Positions 34,855 to 45,098 are shown, counted from the first letter of the stretch. The stretch: 64,000 nt of DNA from Streptomyces luteolifulvus (GCF_008806595.1 NZ_VZRB01000018.1:1-64000); one strand, 5' to 3'. Notes: generated by a model from the sequence alone, not told the origin. Numbers and translations are program-made.

Positions 34855-37302
34855 TCATGGAATGCGCCACAGCTCGGTGCCGGTGCCACCGGAGACGGCG
34901 AGGAGTGTTCCGGTCGGGTCGAGGGCGAGAGAGGCTCCGTCGGGTGCGGGCATCTGATGGAGCAGCCGGGGACGTTCCGGACGGGACACGTCCCAGATCT
35001 GTGCGGTCGCCGTCCCGGGGGTTCCGGCGCCGCCCAGCAGCGTGAGCCGTCTGCCGTCCCGGCTGAAGTGGAACTCCGTGACGCCCTCGAGGCCGGTCTC
35101 CCGGGCGATGGTGCGAGGGTTCGTCGGATCGGTGAGGCTGAGGATCACCCAGCCGCCGCCCTCGTCCTGAGCGACGAGCAGCCGCCCTCGGGGCGCGAAG
35201 GTCGCCTCCCCGAGGGCCGGCGTCAGGCTCAGCTGGGTCGCGGGGCCGGGCGGGTTCTCCTCGTCGCCCGGTTCGGGGTGGGAGACGTCGAGCACGGCCA
35301 CGTCATGGTTCAGGGAGGCGGCGACGAGTGTTCCGTCGGCGCTGATCGAGGTGTGCCACACGGGGCTCTCCACCTGGATGCCGCCGCCCGTGATCACGCG
35401 GGGGGATCCGGGATCCGAGACGTCCATCAGGTCGTAGGAGCCGCTCCTGCCGAGCAGGTCGGAGGTGCCGGAGGCGAGTTTCCGGCCGTCGACCGAGAGC
35501 GCGAGACCGCTGCTGGGGTGCGCGGATCCCCACCCGGCCAAGTGCTGGGGGGCCGTGGGGTCCTGGACGTCGTAGGCGTAGGTCTCGTAACGTCCGCGGG
35601 CGAAGACCGTCGTTCCGTCCGGGGTGAAGACCGGGCTGGTCAGGTAGAGGGCGGCCTGCAGGTGGTTGTAGGGCAGGGCGCCGATGCGGCGCACCCGGGC
35701 GGGATCGCTCACGTCCCAGAGTTCGTCGCTGAGGGCGAGGACGGCGCCGTCCGGCCGGAATCCGGCGGACCCTGTGGCGGGGAGCGTGGCAAGGCGTTCG
35801 GGCCGGCCGCCGATCCCCGGACTGTCGGACGGTTCGCCGGACGGTCCCGTGGGGCCGCCCGTCGGGGTGGGCCGACCGCCGCCGGGGCCGTCCGTGGGGG
35901 TGGGCCGAGTGCCGTCACCGGGGCCGGGCGCAGGGTCCCCGGCGCCGGTACCGGGGTCGTTGCCCGGTGGCCGGCCGGAAGCGCCGGGATGCGGGCTGGG
36001 CCGCGCGGACGGGGAAGCCGCCGGAAATGTGGCGGAGGCGGTCGGCGTGGGCGTGCTCGTGGGGGGCCGGTCCGAGGCGGCGGTGGGCGAGGCGGACGGT
36101 GAGGGCTCGGCGTCGGCACCGCCGTGCCTGCCGGTGGGCGGCTGGTCCGTGTCGTACTTCCGGAAGGCACGTGCCCGCCCTTCGCGCACCATGACCCCTT
36201 CCGGACCACGGGGGTTGTGGATCCACACCGCGCCCGCGTCTTCCACGAGTTGCAGCGAAGCGGCGGCGGAGGTGACCCGGACGGGCGCCTGGACATGGCC
36301 CGTGCGCATGTCGACGACCAGCACACGGCCCTTGTTCTCCTGCGGCAGGTGCACCAGGTCGCCCGCTTCCACGAAGTCCCGGCCGGCCTTGCGGTTCCCG
36401 GGCACCCCGGTCCTGACGGTGGCCACTTCAGCACCGGTGCGTGGATCGACGGACACGAGCGTTCCCGACCTGAGGAGCAGGACGAGATGACGGGCGGACG
36501 ACGAGGGGGCCCCGACGCCCACCACCGGGTCGCGGGGGGACACGGAGTCGGGGAGCGGCACCTGCGCGTGCGGTCCGTCGCCCGTCAGCGCGACGAAGAA
36601 CGCTCCGTCGGTGTCGACGGCGAACACGTCTTTGCCCGCCGTGGCGAGCCACACCTGGTCCCCGGGTGCGCCGACGGTCGTACGGTGGACGCGCCCCTTC
36701 CCGGAGCCGCCGCGCAGCGCGGCCACGGCCCCGCTCGACGGCAGCCCCACCCATAAGGTGCCGTGGCGGTCCCGGGCCAACTGGCCGAGCCGGCCGCCGA
36801 GTCGGACCCGCTGCTCCCATGCGGGCTCCGCCCCCGGGCGTACGTCGACGAGATCGCCGTGTGCGGAGTCGACGCAGTACACCCGGGTCCCGACCGCGGT
36901 GTACGCACAGGTGCCGGACCCGGTGAACGGCCCGTCCACCCGCAGACCGACCGGGTCCACCAGGGAGTACGAGGACTCGTCGCCGGTGTGGCCGGGGGAG
37001 CCCGTGACCACGAGGGAACCCGCGACGGTCACCCGTTCCTGTCCCCGCAGCTCCGGCATGGGCAGCTGGAACTGGGGCGACAGCGCGACCCCGTTCATCT
37101 GGGTCAGCAGTCCGGGGCCGGTGCTCGGGAGCCAGACCGAGCCATCCCGCAGGTCCGGGCGGACCCGTTCGTCCGGCGAGCCGAAGACCGTCAGCGAGGC
37201 GAACGCGGTGAGTCCGGCAAGGGCCAGCACAAGGGCGGGGCGGCGCCGGCGCGACGCCCCCGTGACCCCCCTGTGCGGATAGTCGAGCCGCTCCGCCGTC
37301 AT
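34855..37302 (-). CDS. Membrane-anchored double beta-propeller protein
   Basis: An 815-residue protein whose basic N terminus (RRRRPALV) and hydrophobic helix (about 22-41) make a signal anchor, placing the rest outside the membrane. Residues ~55-390 look like one beta-propeller. A Pro/Thr/Ser/Gly-rich linker (about 395-490) leads to a second propeller with LVIVD-type blades (LWDVSDPARVRRIG, LMDVSDPGSPRVI, IWDVSRPERPRLL). No enzyme motif is visible. Similar DVSD-type blades occur in the caspase protein of the same locus (NLWDVSDDGPPRFAG), which suggests related ligands or a physical contact. ATG at 37302 follows GGAGCGCGGGAACGG. It is the first gene of the proposed operon, 19 nt before moxR. 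Confidence 0.83.
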   Translation of the reverse strand: MTAERLDYPHRGVTGASRRRRPALVLALAGLTAFASLTVFGSPDERVRPDLRDGSVWLPSTGPGLLTQMNGVALSPQFQLPMPELRGQERVTVAGSLVVTGSPGHTGDESSYSLVDPVGLRVDGPFTGSGTCAYTAVGTRVYCVDSAHGDLVDVRPGAEPAWEQRVRLGGRLGQLARDRHGTLWVGLPSSGAVAALRGGSGKGRVHRTTVGAPGDQVWLATAGKDVFAVDTDGAFFVALTGDGPHAQVPLPDSVSPRDPVVGVGAPSSSARHLVLLLRSGTLVSVDPRTGAEVATVRTGVPGNRKAGRDFVEAGDLVHLPQENKGRVLVVDMRTGHVQAPVRVTSAAASLQLVEDAGAVWIHNPRGPEGVMVREGRARAFRKYDTDQPPTGRHGGADAEPSPSASPTAASDRPPTSTPTPTASATFPAASPSARPSPHPGASGRPPGNDPGTGAGDPAPGPGDGTRPTPTDGPGGGRPTPTGGPTGPSGEPSDSPGIGGRPERLATLPATGSAGFRPDGAVLALSDELWDVSDPARVRRIGALPYNHLQAALYLTSPVFTPDGTTVFARGRYETYAYDVQDPTAPQHLAGWGSAHPSSGLALSVDGRKLASGTSDLLGRSGSYDLMDVSDPGSPRVITGGGIQVESPVWHTSISADGTLVAASLNHDVAVLDVSHPEPGDEENPPGPATQLSLTPALGEATFAPRGRLLVAQDEGGGWVILSLTDPTNPRTIARETGLEGVTEFHFSRDGRRLTLLGGAGTPGTATAQIWDVSRPERPRLLHQMPAPDGASLALDPTGTLLAVSGGTGTELWRIP

Positions 37303-37449
37303 CCGTTCCCGCGCTCCGGTTCTCCGAGACCCCCTGAGCGTTCAGTCAACAGAGCCGCGCCGGGAATGGACGGCTTTTCCTCCCGGGTTCACTCCAACGG
37401 GTGGCTTGTCGCACTTGTGACCGTATTGCGGGATCGGCTGTGGGCCGGG
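37303..37449 (-). promoter_or_regulatory. Presumed promoter of the propeller/MoxR/caspase operon
   Basis: 147 bp between sdaA (same strand, upstream) and the propeller gene. On the reverse strand TTGACT is a possible -35 element. GTCGCACTTGTGAC (37408-37421) is a near-palindrome (GTCGCA against TGTGAC, one mismatch) that could be an operator. No sdaA terminator is evident, so read-through from sdaA is possible. Confidence 0.35.
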
Positions 37450-38817
<1,368 letters not shown>

Positions 38818-38899
38818 GGTGACTCCTCAGGACGGGGGCGGTGCGGGGGTCGGGTGCCCCGCCCACTGTCGAGTGTGCGGGGCACCCCACAAAAAGGAA

Positions 38900-40189
38900 C
38901 TACTTGTTCAGACCGGGGTACAGCGGGTGCTTGTCGGCCAGGGCCTCGACCCTGGCCTTCAGGGCCTTGGCGTCGGCCTCCCCGAAGGGAGAAGGCGCCT
39001 TCAGGGTCTCCGCGATGACATCCGCGACCTCGGCGAAGTCCTCGGTCGTGAAACCGCGGGTGGCAAGCGCGGGCGTGCCGATCCGCAGACCGGACGTCAC
39101 CATCGGCGGACGCGGGTCGTTCGGGACCGCGTTGCGGTTGACGGTGATGCCGACCTCGTGCAGCCGGTCCTCGGCCTGCCGGCCGTCCAGCTCGGACTCG
39201 CGCAGGTCGACGAGGATCAGGTGCACGTCCGTACCGCCGGACAGGACGTTGATCCCGGCCTCGCGGGCGTCGGCGGCCGTCAGGCGCTCGGCGAGGATCC
39301 TCGCGCCGTCGACCGTACGGCGCTGGCGCTCCTTGAACTCCTCGCTCGCCGCGACCTTGAAGGAGACCGCCTTCGCCGCGATCACATGCTCCAGCGGACC
39401 GCCCTGGAAGCCCGGGAAGACCGACGAGTTGAGCTTCTTCGCGAAGTCCTGCTTGGCGAGGATGATGCCGCCGCGCGGGCCGCCCAGCGTCTTGTGGGTG
39501 GTGGAGGTGACCACGTCCGCGTGCTCCACCGGGTTGGGGTGGAGGCCGGCCGCGACCAGACCCGCGAAGTGCGCCATGTCGACCCACAGATACGCCTCGA
39601 CCTCGTCGGCGATCCGGCGGAACTCGGCGAAGTCCAGCTGCCGCGGGTAAGCGGACCAGCCGGCGATGATCACCTTCGGCCGGTGCTCCTTGGCGAGCCG
39701 CTCGACCTCGGCCATGTCGACGAGACCGGAGTCGTCCACGTGGTAGGGGACCACGGTGAACTGCTTGCCGGAGAAGTTGAGCCGCATGCCATGGGTCAGA
39801 TGACCGCCGTGGGCCAGGTCGAGCCCGAGGATGGTGTCGCCGGGCTGGGCCAGCGCGAACAGGGCCGCCTGGTTGGCGGAGGCGCCCGAGTGGGGCTGCA
39901 CATTGGCGTACTCGGCGCCGAACAGCTCCTTGACCCGGTCGATGGCGATCTGCTCGGCGACGTCGACGTGCTCGCAGCCGCCGTAGTAGCGACGGCCGGG
40001 GTAGCCCTCGGCGTACTTGTTGGTGAGGACCGAGCCCTGGGCCTCCATGACCGCGGCCGGGGCGAAGTTCTCCGAGGCGATCATCTCGAGCGTGGACTGC
40101 TGGCGCAGCAGCTCGGCGTCGACCGCGGCGGCGACGTCCGGGTCGAGCTCGTGCAGGGGCGTGTTGAGAAGCGACGTGTGGTCGGACAT
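38900..40189 (-). CDS. glyA: Serine hydroxymethyltransferase
   Basis: This PLP enzyme interconverts glycine plus 5,10-methylenetetrahydrofolate and serine. The 429-residue protein has the full family pattern: EMIASENFAP near the start, YAEGYPGRRYYGG, and the PLP lysine Lys233 in VTSTTHKTLGGPRGG. ATG at 40189 follows GAGGAG at about 11 nt. It lies 16 nt downstream of gcvH and 82 nt upstream of sdaA in one operon. It uses the methylene-folate made by the glycine cleavage system to turn a second glycine into serine. A separate housekeeping glyA may exist elsewhere in the genome; this copy is under glycine control. Confidence 0.97.
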   Translation of the reverse strand: MSDHTSLLNTPLHELDPDVAAAVDAELLRQQSTLEMIASENFAPAAVMEAQGSVLTNKYAEGYPGRRYYGGCEHVDVAEQIAIDRVKELFGAEYANVQPHSGASANQAALFALAQPGDTILGLDLAHGGHLTHGMRLNFSGKQFTVVPYHVDDSGLVDMAEVERLAKEHRPKVIIAGWSAYPRQLDFAEFRRIADEVEAYLWVDMAHFAGLVAAGLHPNPVEHADVVTSTTHKTLGGPRGGIILAKQDFAKKLNSSVFPGFQGGPLEHVIAAKAVSFKVAASEEFKERQRRTVDGARILAERLTAADAREAGINVLSGGTDVHLILVDLRESELDGRQAEDRLHEVGITVNRNAVPNDPRPPMVTSGLRIGTPALATRGFTTEDFAEVADVIAETLKAPSPFGEADAKALKARVEALADKHPLYPGLNK

Positions 40190-40205
40190 AGGGGGCTACG
40201 ACTCC

Positions 40206-40583
40206 TCAGCCTGCGGAAAAGGCGGTGTACTCGTCGGCGGAGAGCAGGTCGGCCGGCTCCTCGGCGACACGTACCCTGAACAGCCACCCGCCCTCGAAGG
40301 GGGCGGAGTTCACCAGCGACGGGTCGTTGACGACGTCCTCATTGACCTCGGTGACCTCACCCGTCACAGGGGAGTACAGGTCGCTGACCGACTTGGTGGA
40401 CTCCAGCTCGCCGCAGGTCTCGCCCGCGGACACCGAGTCACCGACCTCCGGGAGCTGGACGAAGACCACGTCGCCGAGCGCGTTGGCCGCGTGCTCCGTG
40501 ATGCCGACCGCCGAGACGCCGTCCTCGGCGGGCGACAGCCACTCGTGCTCCTTGCTGTACCGCAGCTCTTTGGGGTTGCTCAT
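40206..40583 (-). CDS. gcvH: Glycine cleavage system H protein
   Basis: This 125-residue lipoyl carrier shuttles the aminomethyl group between the P, T and L proteins of the glycine cleavage system. The lipoylated lysine is Lys64 in GELESTKSVSDLYSP. The N-terminal YSKEHEWLS and the C-terminal EGGWLFRV are family-typical. ATG at 40583 (MSNPKEL) follows GAGGAG. It lies between gcvT (125 nt upstream) and glyA. Confidence 0.97.
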   Translation of the reverse strand: MSNPKELRYSKEHEWLSPAEDGVSAVGITEHAANALGDVVFVQLPEVGDSVSAGETCGELESTKSVSDLYSPVTGEVTEVNEDVVNDPSLVNSAPFEGGWLFRVRVAEEPADLLSADEYTAFSAG

Positions 40584-40708
40584 GGCCTGAATTCTCCTCT
40601 ACGAGGGAAACCGCTGATGAATGGGGGAGTGCTGGGAGCGGGCGTGAGCAGGCACGATGTGCCCGACGTCACGCAGATGTGCCAAAGACCGTGACGACTA
40701 CGAGGGTG

Positions 40709-41842
40709 TCACTTCTGTCGCTTGTAGAACGGCAGAGCCACGACCTCGTACGGTTCATGGGTGCCCCGGATGTTCACACCGACCCCGGGAGTGCCCGGCG
40801 CCGCGTGCGCCGCGTCGACGTACGCCATCGCGATCGGCTTGCCCAGCGTGGGGGACGGGGCGCCGGAGGTGACCTCGCCGATCACCTCGCCGCCGGCGAC
40901 CACGGGGTACCCGGCGCGCGGGACGCGGCGGCCCTCGGCGATCAGGCCGACGAGGACGCGCGGAGGGTTCGCCTCGGAGCGGGCGGCGGCCTCCTGGAGC
41001 GCCTCGCGCCCCACGAAGTCGCCCTCCTTCTCGAACTTGACCACCCGGCCGAGCCCGGCGTCGAACGGGGTGAGCGAGGTCGACAGCTCGTGCCCGTACA
41101 GCGGCATGCCCGCCTCCAGGCGCAGCGTGTCCCGGCAGGACAGGCCGCAGGGGACCAGTCCGACGCCCTCGCCGGCCTTGGTCAGCGCCTGCCACAGCTC
41201 CACGGCGTGCTCCGGCTTCACGAACAGCTCGAAGCCGTCCTCGCCGGTGTAGCCGGTGCGGGCGATCAGCGCCGGGACGCCGGCGACCGTGCCGGGCAGG
41301 CCCGCGTAGTACTTGAGGCCGTCCAGGTCGGCGTCGGTGAGGGACTTCAGGATGCCCGGGGACTCGGGGCCCTGCACGGCGATGAGCGCGTAGGCGTCCC
41401 GGTCGTCGCGGACCTCGGCGTCGAAGCCGGCCGAACGCTCCACCAGCGCGTCCAGCACCACCTGGGCGTTGGAGGCGTTGGCGACGACCATGAAGTGAGA
41501 AGACCCGGCCTCGGTCTCGGCGAGCCGGTAGACGATCAGGTCGTCGAGGATGCCGCCGTCGGCCCGGCAGATCATGGTGTAGCGGGCGCGGCCGACACCG
41601 ACGGAGGCGATGTTGCCGACCAGGGCGTGGTTCAGGAGCTGGGCGGCCTGCGGGCCGGTCACCGTGATCTCGCCCATGTGCGAGAGGTCGAAGAGACCGG
41701 CCTTGGTGCGCACGGCGTTGTGCTCGTCGCGTTCGGAGCCGTAGCGCAGGGGCATGTCCCAGCCGGCGAAGTCGGTCATCGTCGCGCCGAGCGAACGATG
41801 CAGGGCATCGAGCGCGGTGCGACGGGGTGCGGTGCTGCTCAT
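40709..41842 (-). CDS. gcvT: Glycine cleavage system T protein (aminomethyltransferase)
   Basis: This enzyme transfers the methylene group from aminomethyl-H protein to tetrahydrofolate and releases ammonia. The 377-residue protein shows GWDMPLRYGSERDEH, LFDLSHMGEI, the folate-binding Asp region (RYTMICRADGGILDDLIVYR) and GRRVPRAGYPVV. I chose ATG at 41842 (MSSTAPRRTALDALH) with GGGAG upstream. It is the first gene after the tandem glycine riboswitch. The P protein (gcvP), normally the partner decarboxylase, is not in this window. Confidence 0.96.
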   Translation of the reverse strand: MSSTAPRRTALDALHRSLGATMTDFAGWDMPLRYGSERDEHNAVRTKAGLFDLSHMGEITVTGPQAAQLLNHALVGNIASVGVGRARYTMICRADGGILDDLIVYRLAETEAGSSHFMVVANASNAQVVLDALVERSAGFDAEVRDDRDAYALIAVQGPESPGILKSLTDADLDGLKYYAGLPGTVAGVPALIARTGYTGEDGFELFVKPEHAVELWQALTKAGEGVGLVPCGLSCRDTLRLEAGMPLYGHELSTSLTPFDAGLGRVVKFEKEGDFVGREALQEAAARSEANPPRVLVGLIAEGRRVPRAGYPVVAGGEVIGEVTSGAPSPTLGKPIAMAYVDAAHAAPGTPGVGVNIRGTHEPYEVVALPFYKRQK

Positions 41843-41884
41843 CGGTCGGTCGTCTCCCAGGGCAGGACGGGCGAGGTCTTTCCT

Positions 41885-42103
41885 CCCCATCTGTCATCGG
41901 AACCTGAGAGGTTCGCCATGACCATCCCGGGTACGGATGACCATGGCTTGCACCTTGGGTGGAGCCACTGTGACAGCGGCCCGCTTTTCAGATGTGCCTC
42001 GCCCGCGCGGTAACGGGGCCTGAGAGATTCAAGGGAGGGACTTGCTCCTTCGGCGCCCCGGGCAGGACGCTTCGGCGAAGCGCTGCCGGGGACTCTCCCG
42101 CGC
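41885..42103 (-). promoter_or_regulatory. Tandem glycine riboswitch upstream of gcvT
   Basis: Reading the reverse strand, two aptamer cores follow each other. Aptamer 1 (about 42103-42017) contains GGGAGAGTCC, GCGCCGAAGGAGCAA and CTCTCAGGC. Aptamer 2 (about 41975-41885) contains CCACCCAAGGTGCAAGCC and CCTCTCAGGTTCCGATGACA. These are the conserved elements of the glycine (gcvT) riboswitch, which switches on glycine breakdown genes when glycine is high. The expression platform must lie in the 40-odd nt before the gcvT start. The rest of 42104-42288 holds promoters for gcvT and the divergent ATPase gene. Confidence 0.92.
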
Positions 42104-42288
42104 GGATTCAAACGGCCGGTATGCAGTTGGCGCGGACATCATTGCACGCATCGCGCGAACACGGCAGTCCACCTCTGTAACCGGCTTGTGGCAGTACGAA
42201 CACGAAAACGCGAGACACCCGGAATTACCTTCTCTTTACACTCGGAGGGGAGGGAACTCGTGACCCACCCCAGGGGAGGACGATCACG

Positions 42289-42957
42289 GTGAACAGGACC
42301 ACGGCGTACGCCACGACCTCGGCCGTCGCGGTGCCCGAGCAGCAGGCGGCTCCGGCCCGCGGGGCGTGCGGCGCCCGCCCGGCACCACTCCTCCGCGACC
42401 TGCGCGAGCGCGGCGGCCACACCCCGCACGCCCTGCTCTTCGGACCCCGCGACCTCGTCGTGATCACCGGTCTGCCCGGCAGCGGCAAGTCCACGCTCAT
42501 GCGGCGCACCGTGCGCGGCACCCGCATCGACTCCCAGGACACCCGCGACCGCTGGGCGGCGCGGATGCCTCGCTTCCTGCCGTACGCGGTCTACCGCCCG
42601 CTCGTCCGCCTCGCCCACTACGCGGGACTGCGCCGCGCCCTCGCCGCCGGCAAGGGAGTCGTCGTGCACGACTGCGGCACCCAGTCCTGGGTGCGCGGCT
42701 GGCTGGCCCGGGCGGCCCGCCGCCGGGGCGGCACCCTGCATGTGCTGCTGCTCGACGTCGCTCCGGACACCGCGCTCGAGGGCCAGCGCGAGCGCGGCAG
42801 GGGCGTCTCGCGCTACGCCTTTCTGCGCCATCGCACGGCGGCCGCCCGCCTGCTGCGCTCCGTGGAGGGCGGCGACCTGCCCGAGGGCAGCGGCTCCGCG
42901 GTGCTGCTGGACCGGGACGCGGCGAACGTCCTGCGCCGCATCGGCTTCACGGGCTGA
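42289..42957 (+). CDS. P-loop ATPase/kinase-like protein
   Basis: This 222-residue protein has a Walker A motif GLPGSGKST (61-69) after a 50-residue variable N terminus. The fold, with a HDCGTQSWVRGWL segment and a LHVLLLDVAP strand that could carry Walker B, resembles the zeta-toxin/gluconate-kinase-like AAA_33 group. The substrate is unknown; it may phosphorylate a small molecule. GTG at 42289 follows GGGGAGG at about 10 nt. It is divergent from the gcvT riboswitch and upstream of two SseB-like genes in the same direction. Confidence 0.8.
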   Translation: MNRTTAYATTSAVAVPEQQAAPARGACGARPAPLLRDLRERGGHTPHALLFGPRDLVVITGLPGSGKSTLMRRTVRGTRIDSQDTRDRWAARMPRFLPYAVYRPLVRLAHYAGLRRALAAGKGVVVHDCGTQSWVRGWLARAARRRGGTLHVLLLDVAPDTALEGQRERGRGVSRYAFLRHRTAAARLLRSVEGGDLPEGSGSAVLLDRDAANVLRRIGFTG

Positions 42958-43025
42958 TCCCGCCGACGCCGTGACCCGCTAGCCTTTCCAGCCACAGCAG
43001 TGGTTCTCAGCAGGCGGTCATTCAG

Positions 43026-43817
43026 ATGGACTTCCCAGCGGATCTCCCCGCGGACTTCCCGGCACAGGCGCACCCCCATTCCCACGGCGGGTGGCCCGGC
43101 AACGAGTTGGAGGAGGTGCTCTCCGCCTCCCTCGGCATCCCCTCGGCCGGGGGACGGATCCTCGAGGTCCTCGGCCGCAGCTTCCTCTGGGTGCCGCTGC
43201 CCAGCGGCGGCGGCCCCCACAGCGGCCCGCTGGACCTGCCGACGACGGAGATCGAGGGCCAGTCGTACGTGCCGGTCTTCAGCTCCGAGGAGCAGCTGCG
43301 CCATGTCGCCGGCCCGCACATGTCGTACACCGTCGCGCCCGCGGTGGAGTTCGCCCGCGGTCTGCCGCCGCAGGTCGGGATCGCCGTCAACCCCGAGGGC
43401 GTGGTCGGCGTTCCGCTGCCGCCGGCGGCCGTGGCCGAACTGTGCCGGGCCGGACGGACCCCGCTGCACGGGCCGGCGAGCGGCGGCCGGGTCCGGCTCT
43501 TCGAGCCCGACTGGCAGGACGACCCGATGGACTTCCTGGCCGCGGCCTCGGCGGAGTTCGCCGGGACCGGAGTCGTCCGCACGGCCCGCCGCTGCCTCGC
43601 CGCCATCGAGACGGCGGACCCGGTGATGTTCATCGGCGTCGAACTCGCCCACCTGGAGGGCGACCTGCGCGCCGGCCCCCTGGACGCCCTCGGCCGAGCC
43701 CTGGGCCGGGCCCCCGTCCCGTGGCCGGTCAACCTGCTCCTCCTGGACACGGCGGACGACCCGATATGCCACTGGATGCGGGAAAAGGTCCGCCCCTTCT
43801 ACACGGGGGAGTACTAG
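43026..43817 (+). CDS. SseB-like (enhanced serine sensitivity) protein, copy 1
   Basis: This 263-residue soluble protein has two parts: an SseB N-terminal domain (about 25-140, with SYVPVFSSEEQL) and an SseB C-terminal domain (about 145-263) ending ICHWMREKVRPFYTG. The name comes from E. coli, where overexpression makes cells sensitive to serine; the biochemical role is unknown. The family-typical WMR-x3-RPFY end is also present in the next gene. ATG at 43026 has only a weak AGGCGG site. It lies next to the serine/glycine module, which makes a link to serine homeostasis plausible but unproven. Confidence 0.85.
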   Translation: MDFPADLPADFPAQAHPHSHGGWPGNELEEVLSASLGIPSAGGRILEVLGRSFLWVPLPSGGGPHSGPLDLPTTEIEGQSYVPVFSSEEQLRHVAGPHMSYTVAPAVEFARGLPPQVGIAVNPEGVVGVPLPPAAVAELCRAGRTPLHGPASGGRVRLFEPDWQDDPMDFLAAASAEFAGTGVVRTARRCLAAIETADPVMFIGVELAHLEGDLRAGPLDALGRALGRAPVPWPVNLLLLDTADDPICHWMREKVRPFYTGEY

Positions 43818-43948
43818 GGGCGCCGGAAACTCCGCCACCCGCTGCCGCCAACGCACCACAAGACCGGGGCTCGTGGGCGTCGGCTGTTGCCCGTGGAGCA
43901 ACTTAAGCTGGTTCCATATCCGGGGCACTTTTCGAAGGGGCGGTACAG

Positions 43949-44743
43949 GTGAGCGCCAGCGGCACCGCGACCGGGCAGGTCGAGCACATGCTGCGCCAAG
44001 TCACGCCGGGGCGTTACGACGCCTACGAGGCGCTGCTTCGCGCGCTCGCGACCCCTTCCTCCGGCCAGATCTGGATGCTGCTGTGGCACGGCCAGGCCGG
44101 TTCCCCCGACGCCCAGTACGGAAACATGGAGGTCGACGGCCACGGCTACGCCCCGTGCGTCACCTCCGCCCAGGAACTCTCGGCCAGCGGCTGGAACCGT
44201 TCGTACGAGGTCGTCGACGGAGTCGATGTGGCCCGCACCCTCTACCCGGACCACTACGGCCTCTGGCTGAACCCGCACGCCCCCGGCGGCGGTGTCGGCA
44301 TCCCCTGGCTCGACCTGCGCCGCATCGCGACCGGTCTGGAGCGTCAGCCCGCCGGCCCGCTCAGATTGTCCGAACCGGGTATCGAGATCCCTCAGTTCTA
44401 TGCCCTGCTCTCGCAGAACGCCCATCGCACCCCGGCCGTCCGCTCGCTGCGCCGCGCCTGGGTGCAGCCCGCGCTCGGTGCGCCGTATCTCGCCATCGGT
44501 CTGGATGTGTACGACACCAGCCCGCCCGCGGTGGACTCGGTACGCGCGATGATGCAGCAGTCCATCGGCGCCGTCCCGGACGGTCTGCCGGTGTCGACGG
44601 TGGCGATGTCCGACGAGTTCGACCCGGTTGCGATGTGGATGCGGGCGAACGCCCGCCCCTTCTACGACCGGGAGGCGCACGCGGCCCCGGCCCAGGCTCC
44701 CGCAGCCGGTTACGGCTACCCGCCGGTCCACGGCGGGTACTGA
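43949..44743 (+). CDS. SseB-like protein, copy 2
   Basis: This 264-residue protein is related to the preceding one, with the same domain order and the ending MWMRANARPFYDREA, followed by an Ala/Pro/Gly/Tyr-rich tail. The N-terminal half includes MLRQVTPGRYDAYEALLRAL and an extended strand region (IWMLLWHGQAG). The two copies are too divergent for a recent duplication. GTG at 43949 follows AAGGGGCGG. Function unknown. Confidence 0.83.
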   Translation: MSASGTATGQVEHMLRQVTPGRYDAYEALLRALATPSSGQIWMLLWHGQAGSPDAQYGNMEVDGHGYAPCVTSAQELSASGWNRSYEVVDGVDVARTLYPDHYGLWLNPHAPGGGVGIPWLDLRRIATGLERQPAGPLRLSEPGIEIPQFYALLSQNAHRTPAVRSLRRAWVQPALGAPYLAIGLDVYDTSPPAVDSVRAMMQQSIGAVPDGLPVSTVAMSDEFDPVAMWMRANARPFYDREAHAAPAQAPAAGYGYPPVHGGY

Positions 44744-44772
44744 CCCACCGGCCCCGTCGTCCCTCGGGGGAC

Positions 44773-44799
44773 CAAGATCTGAACGGGGGTCAAGATCTG
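44773..44799 (+). repeat. Two CAAGATCTG direct repeats
   Basis: Identical 9-bp copies at 44773-44781 and 44791-44799, 18 bp apart, each containing the palindrome AGATCT. They lie about 300 bp before the transporter operon and may be a regulator site. Confidence 0.7.
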
Positions 44800-44990
44800 C
44801 GCGCGTAGAGACGAGTGGAATATTACTATCTGCACCATGTGTCCATTTTCTCCCCGTCCGACCGCCGTTACCAACTGTCCGGATAACGGAACCCCCAGGA
44901 CAGCATCACGTTTACGCATCCTTTCCTCGCCAAGTCTGGCAACAGATCGCCAAAGCGTTGAAGACTCCCGCACCAGGGGTGTTTCGCCCC

Positions 44991-45030
44991 TGTGTACGAC
45001 TGTGTACGAGCACGTACGGCTGCGTACTAC
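44991..45030 (+). repeat. Four tandem 10-bp GTAC repeats upstream of the peptide transporter
   Basis: TGTGTACGAC, TGTGTACGAG, CACGTACGGC and TGCGTACTAC follow each other without gaps; all carry GTAC at positions 4-7. One repeat per DNA turn, 69-108 bp before the first permease start, is what a cooperatively bound operator would look like. Confidence 0.7.
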
Positions 45031-45098
45031 GGACTGATCACGCCGCCACAGCGGCTAGCGCGGGCCGGCTACCGCCGGTTGAGAGGGGTCCCTGCCAG

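Larger units (their letters stand above)
44744..45098 (+). promoter_or_regulatory. 355-bp control region of the peptide ABC transporter operon
   Basis: No gene is visible. The region contains a small GTCCC-TCGG-GGGAC hairpin just after the SseB-like gene, two direct CAAGATCTG repeats, a GGGG/CCCC hairpin near 44977-44990, an array of four 10-bp GTAC repeats, and GAGAGGGG as ribosome binding site of the permease gene. Such length and structure point to regulated transcription of the transporter. Confidence 0.6.

Noticed and set aside
42104..42288. A further small gene upstream of the P-loop ATPase
   Set aside because: Short frames here overlap the riboswitch or promoter region and lack a start with a ribosome binding site.
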